Shown here: piece by piece, positions 36,048-44,009 of the stretch
Layout: every line of letters begins with the position of its first letter
Numbering within the stretch: the stretch's first letter is position 1
From: CAZDDB01 sp963843285
GTDB taxonomy: Bacteria > Acidobacteriota > HRBIN11 > JAKEFK01
Direction: 5' to 3'
NCBI GenBank assembly: GCA_963843285.1
Contig: CAWJJO010000020.1
Coordinates: forward strand, 248,001-312,000
Length of the DNA stretch: 64,000 bases
Translations under genes and position numbers: made by a program
Notes under the pieces: generated by a model
Told to the model about the DNA's origin: nothing
Databases searched by the model: none
The model's input: only the letters and a program-made list of their open reading frames with translations

Positions 36048-36328
36048 GGAAGAATCCTGGGAACTCGAAAAAACTGCCGAACATGATCCGGCGCGTTCCG
36101 AAGCGCCTCCTCTACCGGCAAGGACGGAACACGCGCGTCCGGTCTGGTTCGGGAAACAAGAAAACTGCCAAACGAAAATGGCTCCGCGGGTTGTTTCACT
36201 TCGCCAAGCTGTTCCACATATTCCAGAATGTCGCCAAGCTGCCGCGTGAAAAGATCGACTTCACGTTCCTCAAGATCCAGATGCGCAAGCTTTGCTATAT
36301 GCAAAACCAGTTCGCGGTCGATTTTCAT
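36044..36328 (-). CDS. gatC: Asp/Glu-tRNA amidotransferase subunit C
   Basis: 94 residues. VLHIAKLAHLDLEEREVDLF and LGDILEYVEQLGEVK are the conserved GatC helices, and the C-terminal strand with RPDARVPSLPVEEALRNAPD wraps GatA. It overlaps gatA by 4 nt as the first gene of this minus-strand unit. Confidence 0.94.
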   Translation of the reverse strand: MKIDRELVLHIAKLAHLDLEEREVDLFTRQLGDILEYVEQLGEVKQPAEPFSFGSFLVSRTRPDARVPSLPVEEALRNAPDHVRQFFRVPRILP

Positions 36329-36394
36329 CCCTTTTCACCAAGGCTGCCATTATATCCCACCGCGTCATTGGTAGTAGCGATTTCAATCGCAGTT

Positions 36395-36916
36395 CTAGGA
36401 TTTGAGAACTTCCAGTATTTCTTCCCTGGCTTGAGAAACAATTTTCCGAATTCGTTTCATTTTCTCAGCATTTAATCCGCGAGAATGCATCTTTCCCCTG
36501 ATGAACTTTTTCAGCTCCGCAAGATCCTCAAATAAGTCATTCAAATCCTCAAGCTTGAACGATTTCCAGTGTTCTGCCTGATCCCAAATGCTCTCCACTC
36601 TTTGCTTCCGGTTTTTCAGCTCCTCTTTGCCTTTCTCCGTAATTTCAAAGACGCGTTTTCCGTCTTGCTCCTTGGACTTCACCCAGTCCAGGTCCTCTAG
36701 CATCTGCAGCGTTGGATAGACGGTCCCGGCAGACGGCGTGTAGAAACCGCAATAGCGGGATTCCAGTTCCTTGATGATCTCATATCCATGACGTGGTTTT
36801 TCCATCAGAAGATCCAGAATCAAATACTTGATATCCCCGCGCTCGAAACCCTTGAAAAACGGTCCAAATCCTCCCCCAAATTTTGAGTAAAAGCCTCCAA
36901 ATCGAACCATCATCAA
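36395..36916 (-). CDS. PadR-family transcriptional regulator
   Basis: 173 residues. The winged helix is typical: ILDLLMEKPRHGYEIIKELE, FYTPSAGTVYPTLQMLEDLD and FEITEKGKEELKNR. A Gly/Phe-rich N-terminus and a long helical C-terminal region (about 105-173) serve dimerisation. The start codon is preceded by an 8-bp palindrome that is a probable operator, so autoregulation is likely. The PadR class represses transporters, membrane proteins or detoxification genes; no such target adjoins it here. Confidence 0.92.
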   Translation of the reverse strand: MMMVRFGGFYSKFGGGFGPFFKGFERGDIKYLILDLLMEKPRHGYEIIKELESRYCGFYTPSAGTVYPTLQMLEDLDWVKSKEQDGKRVFEITEKGKEELKNRKQRVESIWDQAEHWKSFKLEDLNDLFEDLAELKKFIRGKMHSRGLNAEKMKRIRKIVSQAREEILEVLKS

Positions 36917-36920
36917 CCTC

Positions 36921-36940
36921 CGATATATAACGATATATCG
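36921..36940. promoter_or_regulatory. Candidate PadR operator
   Basis: CGATATAT and ATATATCG are perfect inverted halves separated by 4 nt (AACG), 5-24 nt upstream of the padR start. The dyad and its AT-rich core suit binding by a winged-helix dimer. Confidence 0.55.
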
Positions 36941-37051
36941 GAATATGTTGGGAAGTCAAATTCCAGCGTCACAAAGCCGTAGGATTAGCGCAAGTCGACC
37001 TACTGTACGCAGGGGCCATCGCGAGTTGCGGTGGTAGATCATTCCCAGGAA

Positions 37052-38650
37052 TTAGGCGCTCGGGTTTACGCTTACCAGAAACTGCGGTGCCTTGCGCGCC
37101 ATCGTAGCCTGCTCAAATGCGTATGCGAATTGAATCAGCTTCGGTTCGCTATACGCGGATGCGAAGAACGATAGCCCAACCGGCAATCCATGATCGAAGC
37201 CGGCGGGAACAGTAATGTGTGGATAACCGGCCACTGCTGAGGCTGAAGAATAGCCGCCTGTAAAGTGATCGCCGTCAATCCAATCTGTAAGCCAGGCCGG
37301 TCCTCCTGTTGGCGCGATCAATGCATCGAGTTTTTTCTGGTGTAGTACGAAGTCAATCCCTTCCTTTCGGGACAAACGATGGTTCTTTTTGAGCGCTTCC
37401 AGATACTCTTTGGTAGTTAACGGTCCTTTGGCTTCCGATTTGATAAGAAGATCCTGTCCGAAATGAGGCATTTCCTTGTCACGGTTCTTTTCGTTGAAAT
37501 CGATGATCTCCTTCAAGGTCTTAACAGGCGCATTCGGACCAAGCCTGGCCAGATAGATATTGAGATCCGTTTTGAATTCGTAAAGGAGAACCTCGAATTC
37601 GCTATCATCGAATTGTCCTGCAGTTGGAATCTCGGCCGGATCTACGACTTCAGCGCCAAGCTTCTTGATTTCCTTGATTAGATCTTCCATCCAAACATCG
37701 ACGCGATCATTAATGTTGAAAAATTTTCTTGCGACACCGATCCGAGCGCCGCGCAAGCCGTCTTTGTTTAGGAACTTTGTGTAATCCGTGAAAGACTTTC
37801 CCTGACTCTCATTCGTGACGGAATCGCGTGGATCGATGCCCGTAAGGGCGCCCAAAAGAATCGCGGCATCTGTGACAGTCCGTGCCATTGGACCGGCCGT
37901 GTCCTGGCTGTGCGCGATGGGAATAATTCCGGCACGGCTGATCAAACCAAGAGTCGGTTTGATTCCGACAAGCCCGTTATCGGAAGATGGACAAACGATA
38001 GATCCGTCCGTTTCCGTGCCGATGGATGCGGCGCAAAGACTGGATGCCGTAGCCGCGCCCGATCCCGAGCTGGAGCCGCAGGGATTCCGGTCCAGCGCAT
38101 ATGGGTTTTTCGTCTGCCCTCCACGGCCGCTCCAGCCACTGGTCGAATGGCTGGACCGAAAATTTGCCCATTCACTTAAATTTGTTTTGCCGAGGATGAC
38201 CGCTCCAGCTTCACGCAATTTGCGCGCGACAAACGAATCCTGAGCAGGAGTTGAGCCGAGTAGCGCGAGTGAACCGGCGGTCGTCATCATTTTATCTGCC
38301 GTATCGATATTGTCTTTAATCAAGATTGGAATGCCGTGAAGTGGGCCGCGCGGCCCCTTTTCCTTTCGCTCTCGATCTAGAACATCCGCGATCGCTGTTG
38401 CATCCAGGTTCATTTCGATAATCGAGTTAATGGCAGGCCCCTGTTTATCGATCTTTTCAATTCTCTGAAGGTACGCATCCGTTAGCCATCGCGACGTAAA
38501 TTTTCCGGAGCTCATTCCTTCCTGCAGCTGGGAAATCGTCGCTTCTTCGATTTGGAAATCATCGGCATAACCAAACTTCCGAAACACCGGTTCTGCGGCG
38601 ATTGTCGCTAAAACGATCGCACTGTTCCGCAAGAAATCTCTACGCTTCAT
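37052..38650 (-). CDS. Amidase-signature family hydrolase with Tat-type signal
   Basis: 532 residues from the ATG at 38650, which has GAGGAGG upstream and begins MKRRDFLRNSA. The RRDFL motif with a hydrophobic stretch is a twin-arginine export signal. The catalytic Ser-cisSer-Lys triad is present: ILIKDNIDTAD, RNPCGSSSGSGAATASS and GTETDGSIVCPSS. It is an exported amidase of unknown substrate (peptide amides or aryl amides are usual). The sulfatase-like gene precedes it with 14 nt between. Confidence 0.9.
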   Translation of the reverse strand: MKRRDFLRNSAIVLATIAAEPVFRKFGYADDFQIEEATISQLQEGMSSGKFTSRWLTDAYLQRIEKIDKQGPAINSIIEMNLDATAIADVLDRERKEKGPRGPLHGIPILIKDNIDTADKMMTTAGSLALLGSTPAQDSFVARKLREAGAVILGKTNLSEWANFRSSHSTSGWSGRGGQTKNPYALDRNPCGSSSGSGAATASSLCAASIGTETDGSIVCPSSDNGLVGIKPTLGLISRAGIIPIAHSQDTAGPMARTVTDAAILLGALTGIDPRDSVTNESQGKSFTDYTKFLNKDGLRGARIGVARKFFNINDRVDVWMEDLIKEIKKLGAEVVDPAEIPTAGQFDDSEFEVLLYEFKTDLNIYLARLGPNAPVKTLKEIIDFNEKNRDKEMPHFGQDLLIKSEAKGPLTTKEYLEALKKNHRLSRKEGIDFVLHQKKLDALIAPTGGPAWLTDWIDGDHFTGGYSSASAVAGYPHITVPAGFDHGLPVGLSFFASAYSEPKLIQFAYAFEQATMARKAPQFLVSVNPSA

Positions 38651-38664
38651 TTGGGTTGTCCTCC

Positions 38665-40800
38665 TCATTGAATTGGTTTGAGTTTAGCAAGGGCCTGTGC
38701 AGCGTCTACAAACGACGGATCGATCTCAACTGCCCTTTCCAGGTACGGGATTGCTCGGTCCCCCTCTCCATGGCCGGCGAGAAAAACTCCATAGCGATAG
38801 CACGCGGGCGCGCTGCGTGGGAAAAGCTCCAGCCATTGCTTGAAAATTTCTTCCGTGTCCCGAGAGTTGCCCTGCTTCTGATAAATTGCGGAAAGCGAAT
38901 AGTACACGTCCTCTGACGGATAACGGAGGCCTGCAAGTTCCCTCATTTTTTCAACGGCTGCATCGATCCGCCCGGTTGCCAGATACAAACGCGCAAGGGC
39001 ATACTGAGTTTCGGAATTCTGTGGATCCGATTGAAGTGAAGTATCGTACGCCAGTTCAGCTTCTTGAAATTTTCCCTGATGCATTTCAATTTCCCCACGC
39101 GTAAAGTCCCTCTCACTTTTCGAAACAACAGATGCAGGAACCTGGTCCAGAAGCTTGATGGACTCGCTGTGAAGCTCAAGAAGCTCGAGAGTGAAGGCTA
39201 AGTCGGTGTAAGCGCGTCCAAAGTATGGATTCAGCTCGATCGTGCGCGAGTAGGCTTGTCGGGCATCCATCAGCCGGTTCAACTTCGCATAACAGAGTCC
39301 TATGTACCAGTACACAACAAAACTATTTTGAAAGCGGGTTTCTACTTTTTTTAGACTCTCCAGCGCGACTTGATACTGCCCGCGATCGATGGATTCGACG
39401 GCCTCGGGAACCAGATGATGAAGCAGAAGATAATCATCGATTTTTGATTTCGGATCTACATTTGAGCTGGCATTCAGCATTGCCGCCGGGTTGGCGGCTC
39501 CGATATAGCCAAGTGCGGCAAGCTGTTCCAGGCGCTCCGCATCCAACGAGCCCGTTTTCTGACTTTGCGGTTGTTGCCCCATGGCAACCAGCTTTGCAAG
39601 TTGCTCACGCATCTGGCTGACCCGATCCGGTTGTTCGGCAACAAGGTTGTGAAGCTCTCCCGGATCTTCCTTCAGATTATAGAGCTCCGGCTGCGGCGCT
39701 TCGATGTACTTCCAATCGTTGTTTCTGAGCGCTTTCAATTCGCTCCAGCCGTAATAAAGTTTGGGAGTCATCGATTCCGAATATGCTGCCGGAAGTTCAG
39801 TTTTCGTTCCTTCCATCAACCTTCTCAACGTCCTCCCCTGAACCAAACCTTGCGTTTGAAAATTGAGAAGATCAGCCAGAGTCGGCAACACATCAATTTC
39901 CTGAACTTGTTGTTCAACGATTTTTTGTCCGAGATGACCTGGCCACGAGAAGATCATTGGAATCTTCATCGTAGCATCATACAGAAAGTATCCGTGATCG
40001 TTCTCGCGATGCTCTCCCAGACTTTCGCCGTGATCACCCATCAAAACAACTACGGAGTTCCGCAGAAATCCAAGCTGTTCCAATTGATTGAAAAAGATGC
40101 CCAGGACATGATCCGTGTACGCAATCTCACCATCATAAGGAGATTCAGAATATTCCGATCGAAACAGCTCAGGGGGATTGTAGGGCGTGTGCGGATCGTA
40201 AAGATGGATCCAGAGGAACAGAGGATTTCTGCCGACCGGTAATTTCTGCAACCAATCCAGAGCCTCGGATACAATCTCTTCCGCGCGTCTCTGCGATTCC
40301 ATTCCGACCACAACAGTCGGCTGATAGCGCGAATACCAGTCAAAACCCTGCGCCAGACCGTGACGCCGGTCTAAAATTGCAGAGCCGATAAACGCAGCAG
40401 TTGTATATCCCGCCTCCTTCAGATACTCCGCAAGCGTCCTGACATCAGGGGAGAGAGTGAAGTACGCATTATCGCGCACGCCATGAACGTTCGGATTCAG
40501 CCCCGTAAAGATAGAGCTGTGAGAGACCAGCGTTAAAGGAGTCTGGCAGACGGCATTCCGGAACAGCACGCCGGTTTGAGCCAGACGATCGATGTTGGGT
40601 GTCCGGATCCGCGAGTAGCCGTAGGCGCCCAGATGATCGGGGCGCAGGGTGTCTATCGTGACCAGCAGCAAATTGGGCCGATCTACTATAGTATTAGTAG
40701 GTTGACCGGCATGGTGCGGCTGCTTCCGCAGAATGTAGGCGGCCGTGATTCCGATTCCAAGCGCAACAGCCAGGAACTGGAGCAGTCGGATCCGGCGCAT
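38665..40800 (-). CDS. Membrane-anchored sulfatase-like hydrolase with C-terminal TPRs
   Basis: 711 residues. An N-terminal hydrophobic segment (about 6-22) anchors it to the membrane. The alkaline-phosphatase/sulfatase domain spans about 40-440 (LLLVTIDTLRPDHLGAYGYS; VSHSSIFTGLNPNVHGVRDN; VVLMGDHGESLGEH). The nucleophile position is Thr in IDTLRPD, not the Cys/Ser-x-Pro-x-Arg of true formylglycine sulfatases, so phosphatase or phosphotransferase activity is possible. About five TPR units follow (470-705). It lies directly before the amidase. Confidence 0.9.
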   Translation of the reverse strand: MRRIRLLQFLAVALGIGITAAYILRKQPHHAGQPTNTIVDRPNLLLVTIDTLRPDHLGAYGYSRIRTPNIDRLAQTGVLFRNAVCQTPLTLVSHSSIFTGLNPNVHGVRDNAYFTLSPDVRTLAEYLKEAGYTTAAFIGSAILDRRHGLAQGFDWYSRYQPTVVVGMESQRRAEEIVSEALDWLQKLPVGRNPLFLWIHLYDPHTPYNPPELFRSEYSESPYDGEIAYTDHVLGIFFNQLEQLGFLRNSVVVLMGDHGESLGEHRENDHGYFLYDATMKIPMIFSWPGHLGQKIVEQQVQEIDVLPTLADLLNFQTQGLVQGRTLRRLMEGTKTELPAAYSESMTPKLYYGWSELKALRNNDWKYIEAPQPELYNLKEDPGELHNLVAEQPDRVSQMREQLAKLVAMGQQPQSQKTGSLDAERLEQLAALGYIGAANPAAMLNASSNVDPKSKIDDYLLLHHLVPEAVESIDRGQYQVALESLKKVETRFQNSFVVYWYIGLCYAKLNRLMDARQAYSRTIELNPYFGRAYTDLAFTLELLELHSESIKLLDQVPASVVSKSERDFTRGEIEMHQGKFQEAELAYDTSLQSDPQNSETQYALARLYLATGRIDAAVEKMRELAGLRYPSEDVYYSLSAIYQKQGNSRDTEEIFKQWLELFPRSAPACYRYGVFLAGHGEGDRAIPYLERAVEIDPSFVDAAQALAKLKPIQ

Positions 40801-40842
40801 ACAAAGAGCTTAGCACAGCACTTCCGCACAGTAGTCCACATG

Positions 40843-40892
40843 CAAGCGGGACGCCTGCGGCCCATAATGCAGGCTGGAAGCCTGCGCTCCAT
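40843..40892. repeat. GC-rich dispersed inverted repeat (family A)
   Basis: GCGGGACGCCTGCGG and GCAGGCTGGAAGCCTGCGCTCC surround a short AT spacer in the gap between the TonB-receptor and sulfatase genes. Confidence 0.65.
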
Positions 40893-40897
40893 AAAAG

Positions 40898-43756
40898 CTA
40901 GAAGTCGTACTTTACACCAACTCTCGCTACACGGGGCGAGAGGATACTCTTGGGAACGAGAAACGCTGGTCCTGACAGCGTTTGCGCATCCAGCACGGTG
41001 TTGGCGTTGAATAGATTGAAGATGTCCAGGCTTACCCCAAGTCTTCCTCTTTGGATATTGAACCGTTTTTCAAAACTGAGATCGAGTGTCGTTGTAAACG
41101 GCAACCTGGTAGATCCGACTTTTTCCGCAAAGATTGTAATCGGTCCCTGGTTCAAAGTAGTGATTTGGATTTGGCGTGGAAACGGGACCCCGCTTTGAGC
41201 TCTGAAGAATCCACCGAAGACCATGTCCCATGGTCCGTTGTAACTTCCGGCAAGTTTGAAGATCACCGGTCGATCCCAGAAGCTCCTGCCATCCGCATTG
41301 ATCAAGGAGTTCGGATCATTGAACAGGCCGCTTCCATTCCCGCCTGTATCGGCATTTCCACCTGGAACGAAGCTTCCACTTCCTTTTGCAAAGGCGTTCG
41401 CGCGTCCCAAGGTCAGACCGGTAATCATCTGCCATTTGTTGGAAAACCTTTTGTTCACCTGAATCTCGACACCCCTGTAATCGGCAACCAGACCGTCAGG
41501 ATTTGTTAGCACAAAATGATCCTGGCCGAACACAGTTTGATTGAACACGGTAAATTGTCCGCCGTCATCGCCTGTCCCAAGAACTCCATCAGGTCCCGGA
41601 TCGGTCACTACAACAGGTACATATGTGTCAAACGGCACACCGGTATTGATATCTTCCTGCAGATCCGTATCTTTTCGATAGATGAAATTCACCGTCAGCA
41701 ACATGTCGCGTGCAAGCTCTTTGTCCACACCGATCGTGAACTCATCTGTTTTCGGACGCTTGAGATCAGGATCAACAAAACTGACCCCGGATTCGCCGGG
41801 GCCGAATGCGCCTCCGAATTGAGCCAGCAGGTCCCCTTGTTCTTCTCCGACTTCATATTCTCCATCACCATTCAAGTCCGACCAGAAAAAGACCTTTCCT
41901 CCAAGACCCGCAAAATTTTGGTAATCCGGAAACCCGACACCCAGCTGGGCATAGTAGCGCGCATAGTTCGCCTTAATTGCCATTTTCCCGTCATTGAAGA
42001 CGTCATAAATCAATCCTAAACGCGGAGCGATTGTCTTCCAATCGGGGATGTTCCTGACTTCATCGAAGGATCGCGCCTGCGAAAAGGTTCCGCCTGGACT
42101 GCTCTGAGCTGGAAGGATTCCTTCCGCAAAATTGATACGCATTCCGGCATTGATCGTGGCTTTTCCCAATCGGTAACTATCCTCCGCAAAGAAAGCATAG
42201 TCCCGCGTTCGGTCTTTTGTAGAGGCGGGTGTATTCCAAATGAATACCAGCAGAGGCTGACCCTGGAAATCCTGCAACCACTGGTCAGCGTTTGCAGTCG
42301 CAGTTGTGTCATCGAAGCCATGCTGGATATCGTAACCAACTTTGATGTCATGTTTTCCGCCAAGCAAGTTATCAACGTAAAACGAAAGCGATCCGTTGAT
42401 CTGCAGGCGTCTGCGAAGCTGATCAAAACCAAGGTAGGCCGCGTCAAGGAACTGATAGGTAGTCAGTTCCAGATGTGCGACATTATCGTTCTTAATAATG
42501 AGCGGAAAGGTCAAATGCACAAAACTGACACGGGTATCCAGAAGCACATTCGGCTTCAGCACGGAACTCCAGGTAGCCTGAAATACGTGAGAAACATCGT
42601 CCTCAATCCAGGTGGAATCCGGAGTTACAAATGCGCCTCCGAAATCTACTGCGCCGCGATCCGGTTTAAGGTACCAGTTGCCTCCCCACAATCCTGTAAC
42701 CGTATTGTCCTGATTCGCCTGGAACGTTCCTTTCAACAAGGAGTATTGGATGTCGGTTCCTTCTGGAACAGGATAAAACGGGACGCCGCGATGAATGCGA
42801 TGATCCCGGTAAGACCCAAAGAACCAGATCTTGTCTTTCTTGATGGGACCACCAACCTGAACACTCGCGTCAGAAAGATAATCAATCCGGCCAAACAAAT
42901 CCTCCGTTTCAGGAGTCAGACCGAATGTCTGAATCAGCTCATCTGTAAGGTTGTGTGATTGGAGCGCCTCATCTTCGTAAAGGAACTTTGCTCCCCCGTG
43001 AAGTTCATTTCCACCGCTCTTGGTGATAACATTAATAAAGACTCCCGGAACGGTGACTTCAGCTGAAGTGGCGCCTGTTGTTACCTGAACTTGTTCGAAC
43101 GTATCGAAATCGAAATAGAAGTCGGTCGCGCCGATTGCGGATGGATCGGTAACATTGACTCCATCCAGATTGAATTGATTTTGCTGCCAAGAGCCGCCTC
43201 GCGCTGAAAACAAGCTTTGTAAGCCGCTCTCGATACCACCCACATTGATCTTATCCGTAATCACTGCAGGAGTTTGTTCCATCAAGCTCCAGATATCCCG
43301 GGAATTGGGTACTTCATCCAACATCTGCTCCGAATAATTCGTGCCGACTGTTGTTTGCTTGATGTCAACGACCGGTGATTCGCCGGAGACCACCATTGCC
43401 GTTTCCATTGGAGTTACTTCGAGTGCGGCGTTTACGGAAATTGTCGCGCCGACACGAACGGCGATGCCTTCCCGAACAAGCGAGCGAAACCCCTGCATCG
43501 TGAACTCAACCCGATAATCTCCGGGAGCCAGGTTCACAAAACGGTAGTAACCGTCCTTGTCAGTTTGCGTTGTCACCTGTCCCTGAATCAAAGCAGCGCT
43601 AGTTAGATTGACAGAAACCCCTGGGAGTCCGTTTGATTCGGGATCTGTCACAGTGCCGACGATTCCGCCTGTCTGTTGCTGAGCAAATGCAGATGTGGCA
43701 AGCATGAAAACCAGAAAGAGTGAAAGTCGAAAGCCGATTCTTGGATTGGATATCAC
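40898..43756 (-). CDS. Oar-like TonB-dependent outer-membrane receptor
   Basis: 952 residues from a GTG at 43756, chosen because GGGAGG lies upstream and the signal peptide (FRLSLFLVFMLATSAFAQ) follows directly. A carboxypeptidase-regulatory-like beta domain (about 25-110; GGIVGTVTDPESNGLPGVSV) leads to a plug (VVDIKQTTVGTNYSEQMLDE; FNLDGVNVTDPSAI) and a large beta-barrel ending in ...VGVKYDF with C-terminal Phe. Such receptors in Acidobacteriota import oligosaccharides or peptides. It is transcribed away from the cytochrome gene at 44010. Confidence 0.93.
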   Translation of the reverse strand: MISNPRIGFRLSLFLVFMLATSAFAQQQTGGIVGTVTDPESNGLPGVSVNLTSAALIQGQVTTQTDKDGYYRFVNLAPGDYRVEFTMQGFRSLVREGIAVRVGATISVNAALEVTPMETAMVVSGESPVVDIKQTTVGTNYSEQMLDEVPNSRDIWSLMEQTPAVITDKINVGGIESGLQSLFSARGGSWQQNQFNLDGVNVTDPSAIGATDFYFDFDTFEQVQVTTGATSAEVTVPGVFINVITKSGGNELHGGAKFLYEDEALQSHNLTDELIQTFGLTPETEDLFGRIDYLSDASVQVGGPIKKDKIWFFGSYRDHRIHRGVPFYPVPEGTDIQYSLLKGTFQANQDNTVTGLWGGNWYLKPDRGAVDFGGAFVTPDSTWIEDDVSHVFQATWSSVLKPNVLLDTRVSFVHLTFPLIIKNDNVAHLELTTYQFLDAAYLGFDQLRRRLQINGSLSFYVDNLLGGKHDIKVGYDIQHGFDDTTATANADQWLQDFQGQPLLVFIWNTPASTKDRTRDYAFFAEDSYRLGKATINAGMRINFAEGILPAQSSPGGTFSQARSFDEVRNIPDWKTIAPRLGLIYDVFNDGKMAIKANYARYYAQLGVGFPDYQNFAGLGGKVFFWSDLNGDGEYEVGEEQGDLLAQFGGAFGPGESGVSFVDPDLKRPKTDEFTIGVDKELARDMLLTVNFIYRKDTDLQEDINTGVPFDTYVPVVVTDPGPDGVLGTGDDGGQFTVFNQTVFGQDHFVLTNPDGLVADYRGVEIQVNKRFSNKWQMITGLTLGRANAFAKGSGSFVPGGNADTGGNGSGLFNDPNSLINADGRSFWDRPVIFKLAGSYNGPWDMVFGGFFRAQSGVPFPRQIQITTLNQGPITIFAEKVGSTRLPFTTTLDLSFEKRFNIQRGRLGVSLDIFNLFNANTVLDAQTLSGPAFLVPKSILSPRVARVGVKYDF

Positions 43757-44009
43757 GAGATTCTTTCCTCCCGAAATCCCCGAACGCAGGGATTCGCAAG
43801 TAGAAAGCACGGTAGTGGTTTGAGCACGAAAATGAGCCGAGAGCAACATAGAATGTTTTCAGTCGAAAACTTTTTTGCTAAAGCCCACCCGCAATCTGCA
43901 GGTTAGTTCTGATGGAGCCTCTGTGTCTTTTTGTCTGATCCTACAGTACCGATTCAGAATGTGCTTTTATCAGACGTCAGTATGCGGACTAGGATAGCAC
44001 AAAACACGA

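Noticed and set aside
39565..40242. 225-codon plus-strand frame
   Set aside because: Antisense to the sulfatase-TPR gene and lacks any motif.
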